Shown here: piece by piece, positions 36,349-49,664 of the stretch
How positions within the stretch are numbered: position 1 is the first letter of the stretch
Layout of the letters: every line of letters starts with the position of its first letter
NCBI RefSeq assembly: GCF_964204865.1
Contig: NC_135252.1
Coordinates: forward strand, 18,807,383 to 18,871,382
Direction: 5' to 3'
Source of the DNA: Styela clava
Lineage: Eukaryota; Chordata; Ascidiacea; Stolidobranchia; Styelidae
DNA length: 64,000 nt
Made by a program: the position numbers and the translations under genes
The notes under the pieces: model-generated
Told to the model about the DNA's origin: nothing
The model's input: the letters and a program-made list of their open reading frames with translations, nothing else
The model's database searches: none

Positions 36349-36551
36349 GGTGTCCAAAAAGTTTCGCCCGATTTTAAAGTCTTTATAATCAAAAGTTTTT
36401 TTTTTATTTTAAAAAAAATTTATAGTAAACCTGTTTCTAATTGGATGTTATAGATATTGAATGTTGTAGTCCCCATTTATCATACAACAAAATTTATTCA
36501 AATTTGCAATTGGTAATGCTATGAAACGGGCGGAACTTTTTGGACACCCTG
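36349..36551. mobile_element. Tc1/mariner-type MITE
   Basis: The ends are gggtgtccaaaaagtttcgc on the left and, read in reverse from the right, cagggtgtccaaaaagttcc. TA dinucleotides flank both sides (36347-36348, 36552-36553), the target site of Tc1/mariner elements. There is no coding capacity in 203 bases. Confidence 0.85.
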
Positions 36552-36768
36552 TATAGACATACCGTACTTCTTGATTATAACAGATATCAGTTTGGATGCC
36601 TTGAGCCTTTGCATTTATACTTTTGTTGCAATTTCGTTTTGTATGTGAATAGTTTTTTTTTTCTTTATAAACTTATTGCTATAGCTCAACCAACAAATGA
36701 ACTTCATTAAATTTCATGCGAATCAATATGATGCTTCCAATGAGTGAAACGATTTTAGAAAATTTTAA

Positions 36769-37005
36769 GGCGCTCCCATAGTATGTGAACCAAGACGCAG
36801 ACACCAGAACATGGTATGTGTACCAGGTTGGGGTTAGGCCATAATTTTATTTCAATTTTCCTTATTTTAGTTCGATTACGAGTTTGGGGACTACTAGCCA
36901 AGTGACTCGCATAGTATTTGTATCTAAAATCATGACCTAATTCTAACCTGGTCCACATACTACGTTCTGATGTCCACCATCTTGGTTCACATACTCGGAA
37001 GTACC
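36769..37005. mobile_element. Palindromic MITE, family P1, second copy
   Basis: Same structure as 15176-15412: the left arm begins ggcgctcccatagtatgtga, and the right arm read in reverse begins ggtacttccgagtatgtgaa. The same ccaggtt-ggggttaggcca core is present. Arms are more diverged than in the first copy. Confidence 0.85.
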
Positions 37006-38414
37006 AATTTTGAGTTAAAATAAAAATGTCATCAAATCGAGGGCTTCAACCAAAAAGCGCGAAACTTGCCAAAACTGTCTTAAATGAGAAAAATAAACTC
37101 CTGAAACTTTTTTTAAATACTTTGGCGAATATTATTTTTCAAATTAAAGTTTTTCAAAATTTCCTGTCACTCAAGCTTGAGCGACTGGAGTTATATTTTT
37201 CTTTGATGGTTAGTGAATATAATTCAAAATCACAACCAAAATTAAAATAATTATTCTTGGGTAAACTTTCGCATCAAATGTTATCTTAATGGGTTCAGTT
37301 TATATTTAGTTTTGAAATATTCTAGATTGAAATGAGATGGCCTGTTATTACATTAATAACTTTGGATAGATACACCTCATTGTAGGTGGAAATTTGGGTG
37401 AACCTTTATACTCAAATATTTCGAATTTTGGAGTGACTTTTCGTAACCATGTCCATTAGAGAAGGATGAAAACCACCCGATTTATTCTGTAGTAAACCAG
37501 AACCTTATCTCAATATGATATTGAAATAAAAATCGACCTGTCATCGGTTGAGAAGTTCTTTAGCTCAAACTCTCTTCTGATCAGAAAATGTGTTATTAGC
37601 GTAAATTTGTAGTTTGTCATTTTGTACCGTAGTTCACTGCACTGCCATTTTTTAAATTTAAATAAACATAATTTTGAAAATAAGCATTTCATTAACCTAT
37701 GTGATAACTGGTAAGAGTAGGCATCTCACTCACTTTATATGGCCAGTGACTTTTGTCATGAATGGGACACGTCACTCGATATGATGTAGGTCAATGTTTT
37801 CCAATCGCTCTTGGCGTAATCCTTTATATACTCAAAAACTCATTCTTCCTCACTAAGCATAAAAACTCTGTTATTCAATTTTTGAATAGATGATAGGCGC
37901 CACTTGCACTGACTTTTGTACAGCTTGAATTATTTAGTATAAATATTATTACGATACAAAAATAACTTTGTGATAAAGCAAAATTAAAATGTTTCCATTT
38001 TCCGCTGTAGCTCTTAGCTTATGCGGTATAACCCAGATATTAGAAATTTCACCCCTCTTGGAAACATGGCAATTATCACATGCCAGTTTGGAACGCAAAA
38101 AAAAGAGCAAAAAGTTTTGATATAATTTAATTGAGGTGCATTTTTAAACTTTGCCACGGGCGCCTTTACGTAGATACCTCCGGTCTGGTTATGCCTAAAT
38201 TCATGTGAGAAATTAACAATACTTCTCGAATCCTTTGCCCAAACTTCGCAGCCAACGTTATCGCGGTACAAAACCGGCAACGTGTCTCACCATACCTTAT
38301 AGGTTTCCTGAACTAATTTGCCTATTGGGAACAAGTCTCCATACAAAATTATATTACAGTAACACTTCTGTATTATGAAATAATGCAAATTGAACAAATT
38401 AATGAACTACACAA

Positions 38415-41400
38415 CTATTTTCCAGATCTTTTTCTTTTGTTCGCCGTCCATGCAGCCAATATTCCAATAGACAGAAGAAGAAACAAAGCAAGGGCCGTCA
38501 CAGACGCCCAAATAAAACCTTTATTCCCATCGGCAGCTGTGAATTTCGCTAAAAATACGTATTGACAGCATCAGAAAATAGTACGACAACATACATATTT
38601 TAGGTATTGGGCCGGTATGATAATTCCTGTAATATGTTGGCAGTAACGAAATTGATATGTAGCTAGAGATAATAAGTCTGGCCGGACCTCCTGAAGTATG
38701 CGCACCAAGATGGCGCACAACCTGAACTCATGTTGTGTACCAGGTTAGGGTTCAGGTTATGCGACATCCTGGTGCGCATACTTCAGGAGCACCGTCTGGC
38801 CCCGTTACAGAAATAAGTTGTTGCATGATTAACGAGACGAATAGAATAGTCATCCTTATACAAAAGCACCTGCGCCAAGGCATAGAGCGAGATTAGGGTA
38901 AAACAATTAGTAAGAAGACAATTGATTATGAACTTGTTATAATGCATGTGGCTTTTTTATTCAGAATGTTCTAACTTTAAATTCGCATTCTTATTAACTC
39001 AATTCAAAGAGATGAAAGCTGACACCGCGCGTCCCGCGTCTCAAGTATATGAGGTTTCAAAGAACAGATAATGAGAATATTATTTCAGTAAAAAAAGCTA
39101 ATTTTATAACGTACCTAGAGATGGTTTTATATTTCCACGGCCTGCAACCTTTCTGGCCGGGCTTGGTACTGTCATAGCATCAACTTCATCCGCTTTTGTC
39201 ACGTCTTGCAAATCATGTTTCTCCGTTTCAGGAACATATTGTGGGATGTCCTTCGCATCCGTGCCGTCGACTTCAACAAATACGCCTTTCACAACAACTT
39301 GGCTCTTTTTTCGATTTTTCCTATTTCTTCTAGACTTTCCTCTCTCAGCCTTGCTTCTGTGTCTTTTAGCCGATGGCAACGCAGGAAGGTCTATTCCTTC
39401 TTCAAGTTCACCAGAATGATCTGCGTCAGTCAGAGTTGATGTTGGCATGTTGATAACGTTTACACGAGTATTCGCTGCTGAATTGGGTCTCTGTAAGCTT
39501 TTATCTATGATATCAGCACTTGTACGACCACGTATGCGATCTCGGAGATCAAACTTCGGACTCGGTTCGCCACCTTCAGGGCCACTCATTGAAATGTCAT
39601 GTATATTCTTTCGCTGGTCTTTTTCTTGTTGTATATCGGCAGTTGATCTACCTCCGGGTACAAAATCTTCATTGATGTCGAAATACTCGTCAGAGTTAGT
39701 CGTTGTTTCTTCATAACTGATAGATGTTGTCTCCAAATCTTCGCCGATGTAATTTACTTCTCCGGTCGCTGCATCCCTCGGTAATAGATGGAAAGGCCCG
39801 TATGAAAATTCAGAAGCCTTTGTCCCGTTGTCGCATCGCCAGCCAGTTATATCAGGACATCTCTGAATAAAGTGAAAAAAGAATGAGTTGAAAGTGTAAT
39901 AGAGTGAGGAATATTTATTTTTGTTTCAACCAGAAAAAAGGAGCATTGCAACGATGAAAATATATACAACAACATACGCAAAGTTTTTCGGTATATACGG
40001 GGGAGTGATACGGTCATCAGAGTCAACTCCCCATATTCACTATTTTAATTATATTTAATTAAAGACTTAGTAGGTTAGTTAACAGGGCTACTTAACTATT
40101 TTTATATTTTTACCGAAGATCCGCGTAAAAAACTTATTTGGGTTCGGCCTTTCCAGACATTATATTTCGGCATCCTTAAACGCGCACTTCCTCGACCGGC
40201 TAATGATTATTAGATAATCAAAATTGCTTATTATGGTGTTATAGTTATTTTCATATATATTCAAAACTATAAAAGTCGTTTTATAAGCTTAGGGCTAATG
40301 ATCTATAATAAAAAAAAACGGTGCGGTCCGAATTAAGTACTCGAAAGGTCCGACCGCGGTCCGTCAGTTGAGTAGCCCTGGGTTAGTATATGATGTGAAA
40401 TGGTTGGAAACGGTGCGAGTGCTCTAGAAATCCTGAATATATTTCTCTGTTAATGCTGGTAGGATTCAGGGAGTTAGCACTGGTTCCCGCGAACTTTTTC
40501 TTGAAATTTATCAATGTAATGCATTTTACGTATAGTATAATCATACATGCATTTTTTAAAACGAGCAAACCCGTTTTTAGTGAGTTCGATAAAAAAGAGA
40601 ACCCGTTCCTAAAATTTTTAGTCCCACCTCTGTCTGTCAGTAATGAGCGTGACAAAAGCGTTGTTTGAATATACCTAAGGGTTGGGAATAAAGAAAAAGC
40701 GTAAGCAAATCAATGATGAATAATGAAAGATTTAATAGGCACCAGCAGTTGCTTACCGTTGATTCCCCACTGCATCTCGTCACAGAGCCACGTATGAAAT
40801 ATACTGGACAGTTCTTGACAGGTGGAGTATAAACGCTCAAGCAAATTGTGTTACTTTGTCCATTATAGTCGACGTATGTCCGCAAAGTGCGATCTTGATC
40901 GACTTGATTTGAATACTGGATATTTTGCGTTTGGCAACCTCGATGTACAGAGTGATAACGTATATTATCAGGTTGTGGCCTGCTACCGCATGAAGTGTGA
41001 AGTTCTTCTATCGCTACAGGCAAAGTTTCCTGCAAACAGAGTTGGGATCTTTTGTACAAAGCCCCCGTCACTAATGCAAAAAATGTGAGATTTGACAAAA
41101 ACAACTCCGCCACGTTTTCAAATAGAAAAATAGTAATTATTCTGTTATTGTTAGGAATGGACTATAAAAATTGCATTTTCAGCACAATCAGCATTTCTAA
41201 CCCTAACTGGATAATAACTACTTGACGTTTTTCGAGCGCAGGCGAGGTCTTTGTATAACAGATCCCAGAATATTTTAAATATATAAGAGAATTTGCTCAA
41301 ATCGAGGTCAGCACACTCGAAAATAGAAGTAAGTCATCACTAAAGTGCCGCCTCACCAAAGTAAGACTGTAATAAATTATACGTCTTATACTGTAGAATT

Positions 41401-44400
41401 GTGCGTTAGCAAATCCCGATTGGGGCGACACTCAAATCTGTCCACGTCAATGCGTTCAGCAAAACGGCTACAAAATATCCCCTCCGCACAAGATGTTTGA
41501 ATAATCGTCAAAATTATGTTGATAGAGCTCATCAGCAATGAAAAATAATTCGGGCGAGGCGAATATAACCATGAGTGCATTGTAGACGGAATGACATACA
41601 TTTCAAAAATTCTCATCTCGGTTCTTTCCAGTTCATTTAACTTTTTAAGTCTCTCACATTGAATAGTATTTTTCAATTATGTTTGTTGACTATCATATCT
41701 GGTACAGTATTACGTGGAATCAAATTTTTGCACCCCGACACACTAGCAGCAATACAATGTCGTGCTTCAGACAATAACACAAGTCTTTATTTTTTTTACG
41801 AAATCGGGTATTGGCAAAAAGGGTGCCAACCACTATCAATATATTTACCCCTTTTCCTATTTTGGATCTTTATTTCTCCCTAACTTATCATACGTTAAAT
41901 CTCTATTTTCGATATTCGTTCATTTTTTAACTTTAGCTAGTGCTACATTCAAATTCCACTTTAGTTTTCGCGCAGTTAAAATATTTTATGATGTGCCCAT
42001 ATATATGTATCACAGTAATATCAAATAACCAAACGATGTTAAAGAAACTGCACTAAATACAAAGTTGGTAAACGCTGTATTGGCAATAGCAGAATACTGA
42101 CGAGTCGCATAAAGATCTTGTCCAGAGAACGATATATCACCTTATCTAGTTTTACATTTTATACCCATACCTCGTCGCTTTGTATGGCTATTTCCAGATG
42201 CATGACGTCATTTGCAAAATAAATTGCGTGGTCCGTGAAGGATTCTTCTGCCGGACATAGTTTGCGTGGGCAATAGTACGGTGTTCTACATAAGCTCACT
42301 AAAGTTTGAGATCCATCCCTTGCCGTTAGGTTCTCTGTCGCGCTGAAAATAGCATAATAAATTTAAAATAAATTATGTAGGTTAGCCCGAGAAACATTCG
42401 AAAATAAGGTCAACGAGTAGCTTGTATAACTATCAAAACGTTGCAAAAGGTGAAACAAAGACGTCGAGTTTGATTGTGAGCGAATCTGTCTGTCAATTCT
42501 TTTCTGCTAACCAACTTAGGATAACGAACTAGATATCAGCCTCATACCATCACTAATAAAAAATACTTCCTTACAGTCCCACGAACTTAAAGCGATCAAT
42601 GAAGTTCACTTAGGAAGAAGGTATGAGACACCTTGAAATTACTGCCAAAAACCATGCAAATGCAAGCCTGTTTCAATAAAAGGCGTTGCGAAAAGCTTCG
42701 AGTGCACACCGAGTACAAAATTCCTTATGCGTTCTAATTCCTAAAGTTTATTCCATACATTTTCGGGTTTGATGGGCGTTTTAAATTGACTGCTCTACAT
42801 AAATGTGTGCGAATGCTCTCTTTAGTGAAGCAGGTTACAATTTTAATAACAAAACAATCTTACATATTACGTGGTGGAGATAACGCTGCGTGATTACTTC
42901 CATATCTGCAGCTGAAATCGGCATATTTCATGAAATATCCCGATCTTTCTATAATCCATATTGAACTTGAGTATACAACCCCTTCATTTGAAATTGCAGG
43001 TTTCATTCCACATACTTGAAAGGGAAAGTATATGGTGGTCTTCCGCAGTTCTCGTGATACTGAAAAACGATGAAAATGGATGGGTTAGGATTTTATATTT
43101 ATTCCGGGGAGAGGCAAGTCGATAAGACGACTTAATTATACGGCGTGTCACGGCCACCAGTCCGGTTTTCAGTCCATGTCAGGTATGGAAGAGATTTGCT
43201 TCCGATGAATGGACTTGATAAGTCTTTTCTGGAGGGCTGTGCCACTATATGTTTGTAATTTTCCTGGCAACAGGCCACTAAAAGGTCACGGACCATCAGA
43301 TCATGACAGGGTGAATGTAGCACAATCATACTAACATATAGCTAATATAACGCACTCGGGAATGGTGGTTGGGAATGAAATTTTGCGTCCAGGCTTGTAC
43401 TAGAAATAATCTACCAATTCCATTCAGGCTCAACAAGATAACACTACTTCGAATTGGTCCAAGTAAGCTCATAAGTAAGTAATGGTAAGTAAGTCATAAG
43501 TATCATAAAATCAACCAATTGCCATGCTACGCAGCAATTAATTATATGCAACGCTTTGCATTAAAATATCATAAACGATTATTAATAATACTGTCTAATA
43601 ATTGTTGTTAAATTCAAAACTTTTTGCTTTCATTTTCGAACCACACCTTAGATTACAACCAAACTAGTTTTATCAGTAAATCCCGAGCCCGTCAGGCCAA
43701 TTGTGATCAAAATATTGAATCAGAATTGACACAAATCACATACAGTTTTGATATAAAATTAATAGGTTCTTCATAACGGTATTTAGAAACCATGACTACT
43801 TTGTTTCCTTAGATACGTGAATATCAGACGGTGTTTCGTATTTATTTGTAAAATTATTAATTAAATTCAATGCGCCTGCGAAAATTTAGTATTGCGGGCG
43901 TGGGAAATTGTGGGCCTGGTGCCGTTCATTAACATCAGTATTACAAAATCTAATGTTTTGGGTATTTTATATTTGCTTTCTATATTAGTTGAAAACACCC
44001 AAACTTAGCACGATGATGATGAACTTTTATGTTCCTTTTGGTAAATTCAACAATTAGTTTACACTACTGTTGTCAGTATGTACGTCTGTTGTCAAAGTTA
44101 TTCAGAAAATGTGATAATATATTTGTTTGTTCAAAATAGCAGATTAATAACTCACCAAAGCAATAATTAGTGTCTAAATTCCCGCTTAAGCTGATGTAGA
44201 AATCGCTTGCATTTAATATTGCATCATTATATTGTGAAACCGAAATCGTTATCTTGCGGTGATCACATTCCACATTCACTCTCCCTGATAAGAAATGAAA
44301 TTGCTTGACTTAAATTTCTCTAAATGAAAATGAACCACTTTGTCGCGTTTTATATTTCCGTATTGTGTTGGCGACACAAACCTGTCATAGCTCTGTTCTT

Positions 44401-44604
44401 GTGATGAATAACTTTTGTAAACACGGCCGATTTTAACCCAAATTGTACAATTCTGCCACTCCCACTTAGTTTAGTGTTCGACTAAAAAAACTATTTCAAA
44501 AACCTATGAAAACTATAAGCAATACCTTCAGTATTCCCACTTTTCACGGCCGGCAGAAGTAGACAGATTGTAGCAAGCACTACAATTAAAATGTTTCTTG
44601 ACAT
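38415..44604 (-). CDS. ZP-domain type I membrane protein, seven exons, 567 residues
   Basis: Exons: 44604-44526, 44284-44156, 43059-42871, 42334-42171, 41029-40757, 39862-39115, 38536-38415. All are GT-AG and phases agree at every join (1704 bases). Exon 1 encodes a signal peptide (MSRNILIVVLATICLLLPAV). A zona pellucida (ZP) domain follows over about residues 28-290. It starts VNVECDHRKITISVS, has FPFQVCGMKPAISNEGVVYS in ZP-N, and in ZP-C has the Cys spacing around HTSCG, HRGCQ and TRCSG. Exon 6 adds a long Ser/Thr/Asp-rich linker with a polybasic run (RRNRKNRKK) that could be a processing site. Exon 7 gives one transmembrane helix (IWASVTALALFLLLSIGIL) and a short basic tail. ZP domains polymerise outside the cell into egg coats and other matrices. 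Which matrix is not evident here. Family assignment rests on motif pattern. Confidence 0.87.
38684..38793. mobile_element. Short palindromic MITE in the last ZP-gene intron
   Basis: Arms: ggacctcctgaagtatgcgc on the left and, in reverse from the right, ggtgctcctgaagtatgcgc. Core tgtaccaggttagggttcag is shared with the P1 family. Only 110 bases long, so it may be a deleted derivative. Confidence 0.8.
43085..43325 (-). mobile_element. 5'-truncated SINE copy in the second ZP-gene intron
   Basis: In reverse orientation it matches the 3' body of the SINE at 22646-22983: tatttattccggggagaggc at its start and ccagtccggttttcagtcca inside. The tRNA-like head is missing. Confidence 0.75.
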
Positions 44605-44609
44605 TTCCG

Positions 44610-45349
44610 CACCATTACGTATCCAGCTAAAATCTAGTTAAATATTGAAAAGAATAGGTTAACACGAAATGTCGAGTATGGCCTATTTTAGTAAATAAAA
44701 TTTGGATTATTCTACTACCAGAAATAATAACGCAAGACTGACCAGTACTATTTATGTTGGTATTTTAGTAGATTATATACTCCTATCATGTACTTGGACT
44801 ATTTATAAACATAATATATGATATCGAGTCAAGGAGACGCGAACAAACGATAGTTATGGAGCATCTACATATTTGTTTACATAAGTTTAAGTCCATAAAT
44901 ATTTACGCAGTTAAATCAATTTATCAAACCTATTATATCGTTGTTTTTATCAAATCTATTATGTTGTTTTGCTACTGACGTTGAACTGAACTGGAGTCCC
45001 CGAGTGAGGAATAACGACTCACACAACGCAGACCTGCTTACGATTATATTGCCGATTGAGATCAACCACGACTTCATAGCGCCAGTAGCAATCTCGCTGT
45101 TACGATAACCTTCCTATACAACAGTGACAAGCTTGTGCCAGGTCCAAAGAGGTTCCTACGCTCTGCTTCCATTTTTACTCGTCTGCAGAAAGCAATCATT
45201 ACATAAACACCGTTAGATTACTATGGTGCAAATAAAAACAAATCCCAATTGGAACAGTGAAAGAGTTTTATCAGAATAAACGAATTTGGTTCCAATGTTT
45301 AATTGTATTTCACACAGCCATAATTGCAAAAAAGAATAGAGTGGGATTT
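44610..45349. other. 5' flank of the ZP gene, no further gene seen
   Basis: AT-rich sequence upstream of the ZP-protein ATG. No obvious TATA box at a convincing distance and no repeat identified. Confidence 0.5.
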
Positions 45350-46145
45350 ATCTAGTCATACCACGGAGAGGAAACCCGCTATAAGACGACATAGTGATAT
45401 GATGAACCACGGCCTCTCGTCCGGTTACCAGTCCATGTCAGGTATGGAATCAGTTAGCCCAGTGGTTCTAAAACTTATTTGTATTGCGACGACCTTCCGT
45501 AAAACATGCTCAAGTTGCGACTCCCCGTGAAAAACGACTTATACAATTTAATGAAAGACCTCTTTGGCAATGACAAAAAGTATCGAAAGTCGTTGAAATC
45601 GCATTTAATTTATAGTTTGAGTGTACTTCCTTCTTTTATATAAATGCTATTGAATCTTGGGGTGAATTGTGAAAGATTCGCACGCATTTTTCTTTCAACA
45701 TTTTACACTAGATCGATATTTCGTCTTAATTGCGGCCGTAGTAAATAAAAGCCGCTGGCTGCTTCACCTAAATACGAAGTCGCAAAGAGGATAAGAGTGC
45801 GATGAAGGATAATCTTCAAGGAAATCCAAAAACTACTTGCGAATCTTCTTTTTAGAAGTTCTTGTTCAGTATAATTATTTCGCTTGTACACTTCTGCAGT
45901 ACAATTTAATATTTAGCATTTTTCGACGCACCTCAAAACAGGTACAATTCCGCAAAAAAAGAAAAATTCCACGACGCCCTAGCAAAATGGAAACGACGCC
46001 CACTTTGAGAACCACGGAGTTAGCCTGTTATTTGTTTTCTGATGTATGACCATGTGGTGAAGAAAGCCGCCCCTCCGTCATCTACCAGCGGTTACATTGA
46101 ACCACCCTGAGTCCAGCAATCCTCACGCAAATAATTATCATAGGA
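45350..46145 (-). mobile_element. SINE copy split by a hAT-type insertion
   Basis: 45350-45459 and 46018-46145 are two parts of one reverse-oriented SINE. The first part has cctctcgtccggttaccagt and the second has ccagcggttacattgaacca and ccagcaatcctcacgcaaat. They match successive parts of the SINE body at 22646-22983. The break is filled by 45460-46017. Confidence 0.85.
45460..46017. mobile_element. hAT-type MITE inserted in a SINE
   Basis: Begins CAGTGGTTCTAAAAC and ends TTTGAGAACCACGG, an inverted pair. Flanked by the perfect 8-bp duplication agttagcc (45452-45459 and 46018-46025), the hAT hallmark. No transposase is encoded. Small open frames on either strand inside it have no support. 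Confidence 0.92.
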
Positions 46146-47004
46146 GATGGGTGTAAGAATACATATATGACCTAGTAGTTTGGTCGGGTCTGATCATTGT
46201 GCTGCATTATGAGACCCTGGTCATTCATAATATTCTCTTCGGGAAAGGCTGAACGTCGGCTGTATTTTAGATATGTTCTCTGTTTTAAGTATAGTGTTGC
46301 CGTATCAATAAATAACCAATTCGGTAGATTACCTGATTTATTTACACACAGTAACAAAATCTAAACTGGGACAATATATGGCTACGCATTAAGCATACAA
46401 TTTCATTGATACCTTACTTGAATAAGATTTTTGAATGTATCTATTTTTCGAAATGAATGAATTAATGTATGAATTGATAGTCTCAATTGCGATTAGAATT
46501 ATGTACCGCTGCGGCGGTCAGGCTGATAAATTGTATCGCTTCATTCTAATGAATCTACCTGGCATTGACTGGTAAGGGACGGAATGCCGTGTTATGCCAC
46601 GTGATAGAGTCTTTTTAACGGATTTCGTCTGCCCTGAAATATAGATATATATATGTATAATCCGTTGAAAAAAACTTTTCTCAAATGGAACTACTTTTAT
46701 TTATTATTTTGTATAATGGCTATGTTATTTGTCGTGATTTTTCAATGCTGAACTATTAGGCGAAACAATGAGATTTTATAGTCGTTACTAAGTGAACATA
46801 CCATTGCCATTTGTTGTCATATGTAAGTGTGTGGCTAACACGTTGATCGCGATCAACCATCATAGCCACCTCTCGAATAGTCATTCAAAATTGCCTTGAA
46901 TCAGTTTCATGCAGCGACTGCTGTGTTTTTTTTTAAAACAGAAAGGATAAAGTACTATACATGCGCAAAATACGTTATACTCAACAGTATTTGACTATAT
47001 AGGC

Positions 47005-47960
47005 CAGGGGTGGGCAACCTTTTCCGGCTCACGTGCCAAAATCGGATAAATTTAACGACAAAATTCTTCCGCGTGCCGACCAAAATTAAAATCATACCTT
47101 TGCTACTTGCAGAGCAAACATACACAATGATAAACATTTTAAACATGTACTGACAGATTCACTATTCGGGAAAATATCAGTCCGACAAATAGACTTGATT
47201 ACTTTTTTTATTCTATATCAGTGAGACCTTTGCTGCTGCATTAACGCTGATAGATATTTTATATTGGGTTTATATTTTCTAACTTTCAAATAAATACACG
47301 GACTACCGGTACTGGTTTCATCTTACAGTTACAGGTTACTCCTGTTACGAGACTACGTTCATAACTGAGAACAGAGATTCACAAGCATATGTAGATGAAA
47401 ATATGTAGAATTGTAGAGTAATGCGCTTGCAAAGTTTTTAAGAAACGGAAAATTTTCGGGAATGGCATCCCAATCACGCAAGCAATAGTTCGTTTCGTGC
47501 ACTTCTCTCTTGTTACCTTCCCTAATCGCTTATATTTTTTTCGAAAGCATTTTATAACAGTAAGTTAACAAATGACTATAACCAACATAGGCTGTACAAC
47601 TTTTACATCAAGCAGAAATGACGAAAAAGGCTGGCACAGACGATCTATATTATGTAAGAGTGTAGCCAAACGAATGCTGAGCTTTTCTCGACAAAATTTC
47701 GCGAGAGCTCACTCATTTGTTACGTCATAATTTATTCTTTGTGTCCATATGTCATGAAAGGACAAAAAGGGTTTAAATAAATACCGGATTGTTAACATTC
47801 GATAATGAACAAACGAACACCTATTTTCATCAGATAATTCATAGTCTTAAAACTTTTTATCTAAAGGAGAATGATCTCGTTTCCGAGGCCTCGCTCGCGT
47901 GCTGAATAAATGGGCTCGCGTTCCAAGTTTGGCACGCGTGCCAGGGGTTGCCCACCCCTG
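47005..47960. mobile_element. hAT-type element, family H1
   Basis: The left end is CAGGGGTGGGCAACC followed by ttttccggctcacgtgcc. The right end in reverse is CAGGGGTGGGCAACC followed by cctggcacgcgtgcc. Flanks are atataggc and atattggc, an 8-bp duplication with one difference. No transposase frame in 956 bases. A reverse, truncated relative is at 50970-51844. Confidence 0.9.
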
Positions 47961-48194
47961 ATATTGGCCATAGGGCATATTATTACGTAACTAATATAAG
48001 TTTCAGCACTGTCAAGGTTTAGGAATAACCTTGCCAAATATCAATATTCGCAATTGTAGCAGTGACATCAGCATGACCAATTTTTTGTAATTCCAAGCGA
48101 GCGAGGAATCGAACTTGCAAATTACCTACTGAAATTTGGGCAGACCGCTCTCGTGACATTCATAGTTTGAGAATACATTTTTCGCTGTTTAGAT

Positions 48195-49002
48195 CAGGGT
48201 GGTCCAAACCCAGGCCCGCGGGCCACATTTGGCCCGCAACGTCAATTTCTGTAGCCCGCGTCGTCCCTGCTGAGGGGTAATAAAAATATCGCATTTGGTG
48301 TTTTTTCGTCATAAAAATGATCAGAAAATATTTTTGACATTTTGTTACTTCACTAATGTCACTCACTAAATTGACTCGTGTCACACCAGCCGAAGCAACT
48401 AGCGAAGTTTAATAATGTGATTGGGTAGTCCAAATTGTTCACTGGCCTTTTATCTTTGTTGGGAATATATTCCAACAGTTATAATAACTGAATATTAATG
48501 TCATAAACTGAGAATATAATTCCTTCCGGTGACTTTTTGGAACCAGCCTAAACAGTATTACAAAAAATGCTTCTACTATTTCAGAAAAATTAGTAATTAC
48601 TCTCCTGTACCTTACATTTGGTAAAATATGATAATAAATCAATCTGCAGTTGTGGCAAATATAATCTAAAACGACATTTTGCTATCATAGGAGCAATGAG
48701 CATTTCCAAATTTTGAGGGATTTTGCTTTGAGAACTCTATCGATTATGCTTTGAGAACTCTCTAGTTTGAAATATTACATTAAACGTAGATATGGAAAAA
48801 CTTTTTCATGTTTCAGTGATTTTTCTGGTGTATTTTGCATGTTTGTATAGATTGATAAATGCCAAATAACGATCAATTGTTTGCACAAGAAAAGTGTTTG
48901 TTTTGTATTTTCCTTTTTACCTATTTCTGACACTATTGTGGCCCGCGAACAAAGTAAAAATAATTTTGTGGCCCGCGAAGACGACAACCTCGGACCATCC
49001 TG
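48195..49002. mobile_element. hAT-type element, family H2
   Basis: Ends are CAGGGTGGTCCAAAC on the left and, in reverse from the right, CAGGATGGTCCGAGG. Perfect 8-bp flanking duplication gtttagat (48187-48194, 49003-49010). The subterminal ggcccgcgggccacatttgg on the left and gtggcccgcgaa on the right are typical of this type. Non-autonomous. Confidence 0.92.
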
Positions 49003-49664
49003 GTTTAGATTATACGTGGCTACTTTTAAGTTTTTTGAAAATTTTCAAACACTTGGAACCAAAAATTAGGTAGGGTTTAAATCTGAATTGTGTGATTTGA
49101 ATACATCGCAAATAAATGATGAAACATTTACTTTTGAAACGGTTACATACTCAAATCAACAAATTAAATGAAACATAAAACAATTTTTGTGGCAATTTCA
49201 ATAAGAAAGCCTCCGAAGAGCCGAGTTTATTGGCAGTTGTGGAATTTTTTCTATGCGTGTGTACAGTTATCTGCATATTCAATATTTGTTCGTTTTTGTA
49301 TTACCTTACAAGCGATCAGTCAAACGCGACCTATTTTGAGGATTTTAGTTGATTGCGGTCGAAAGCAGGTTGAATACCAACGAAGAGGAAGAGAAACCTC
49401 TAGGACTAGCAAATTTTCACTAAGAAGGCAGACGACTGCGTCTACTACTACCCACCGCTCACGTACAGGAGGAGTGTTTTTCAGTTCGACATATGTTGCT
49501 GTCATGTATTTTGAAAACGGTCATTTCTATTAACCCAAACGAACATTTATATCGTTTTTAAACGAATATCAGCGAAATTAGCGTTACCAGTACGAAGTGA
49601 AAAAACACACCAGCGTTTATTGTTTAAAATAACGTTCGTATAATGATTGAATGCAGAAAATTTC

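Noticed and set aside
41386..41676. 96-codon minus frame between ZP exons 4 and 5
   Set aside because: Exons 4 and 5 join directly in phase 0 and together complete the ZP-C domain. This frame is intronic.
49168..49533. 121-codon plus frame
   Set aside because: Lies among hAT-type repeats, with no domain and a mixed Arg/Thr tail. Not supported.
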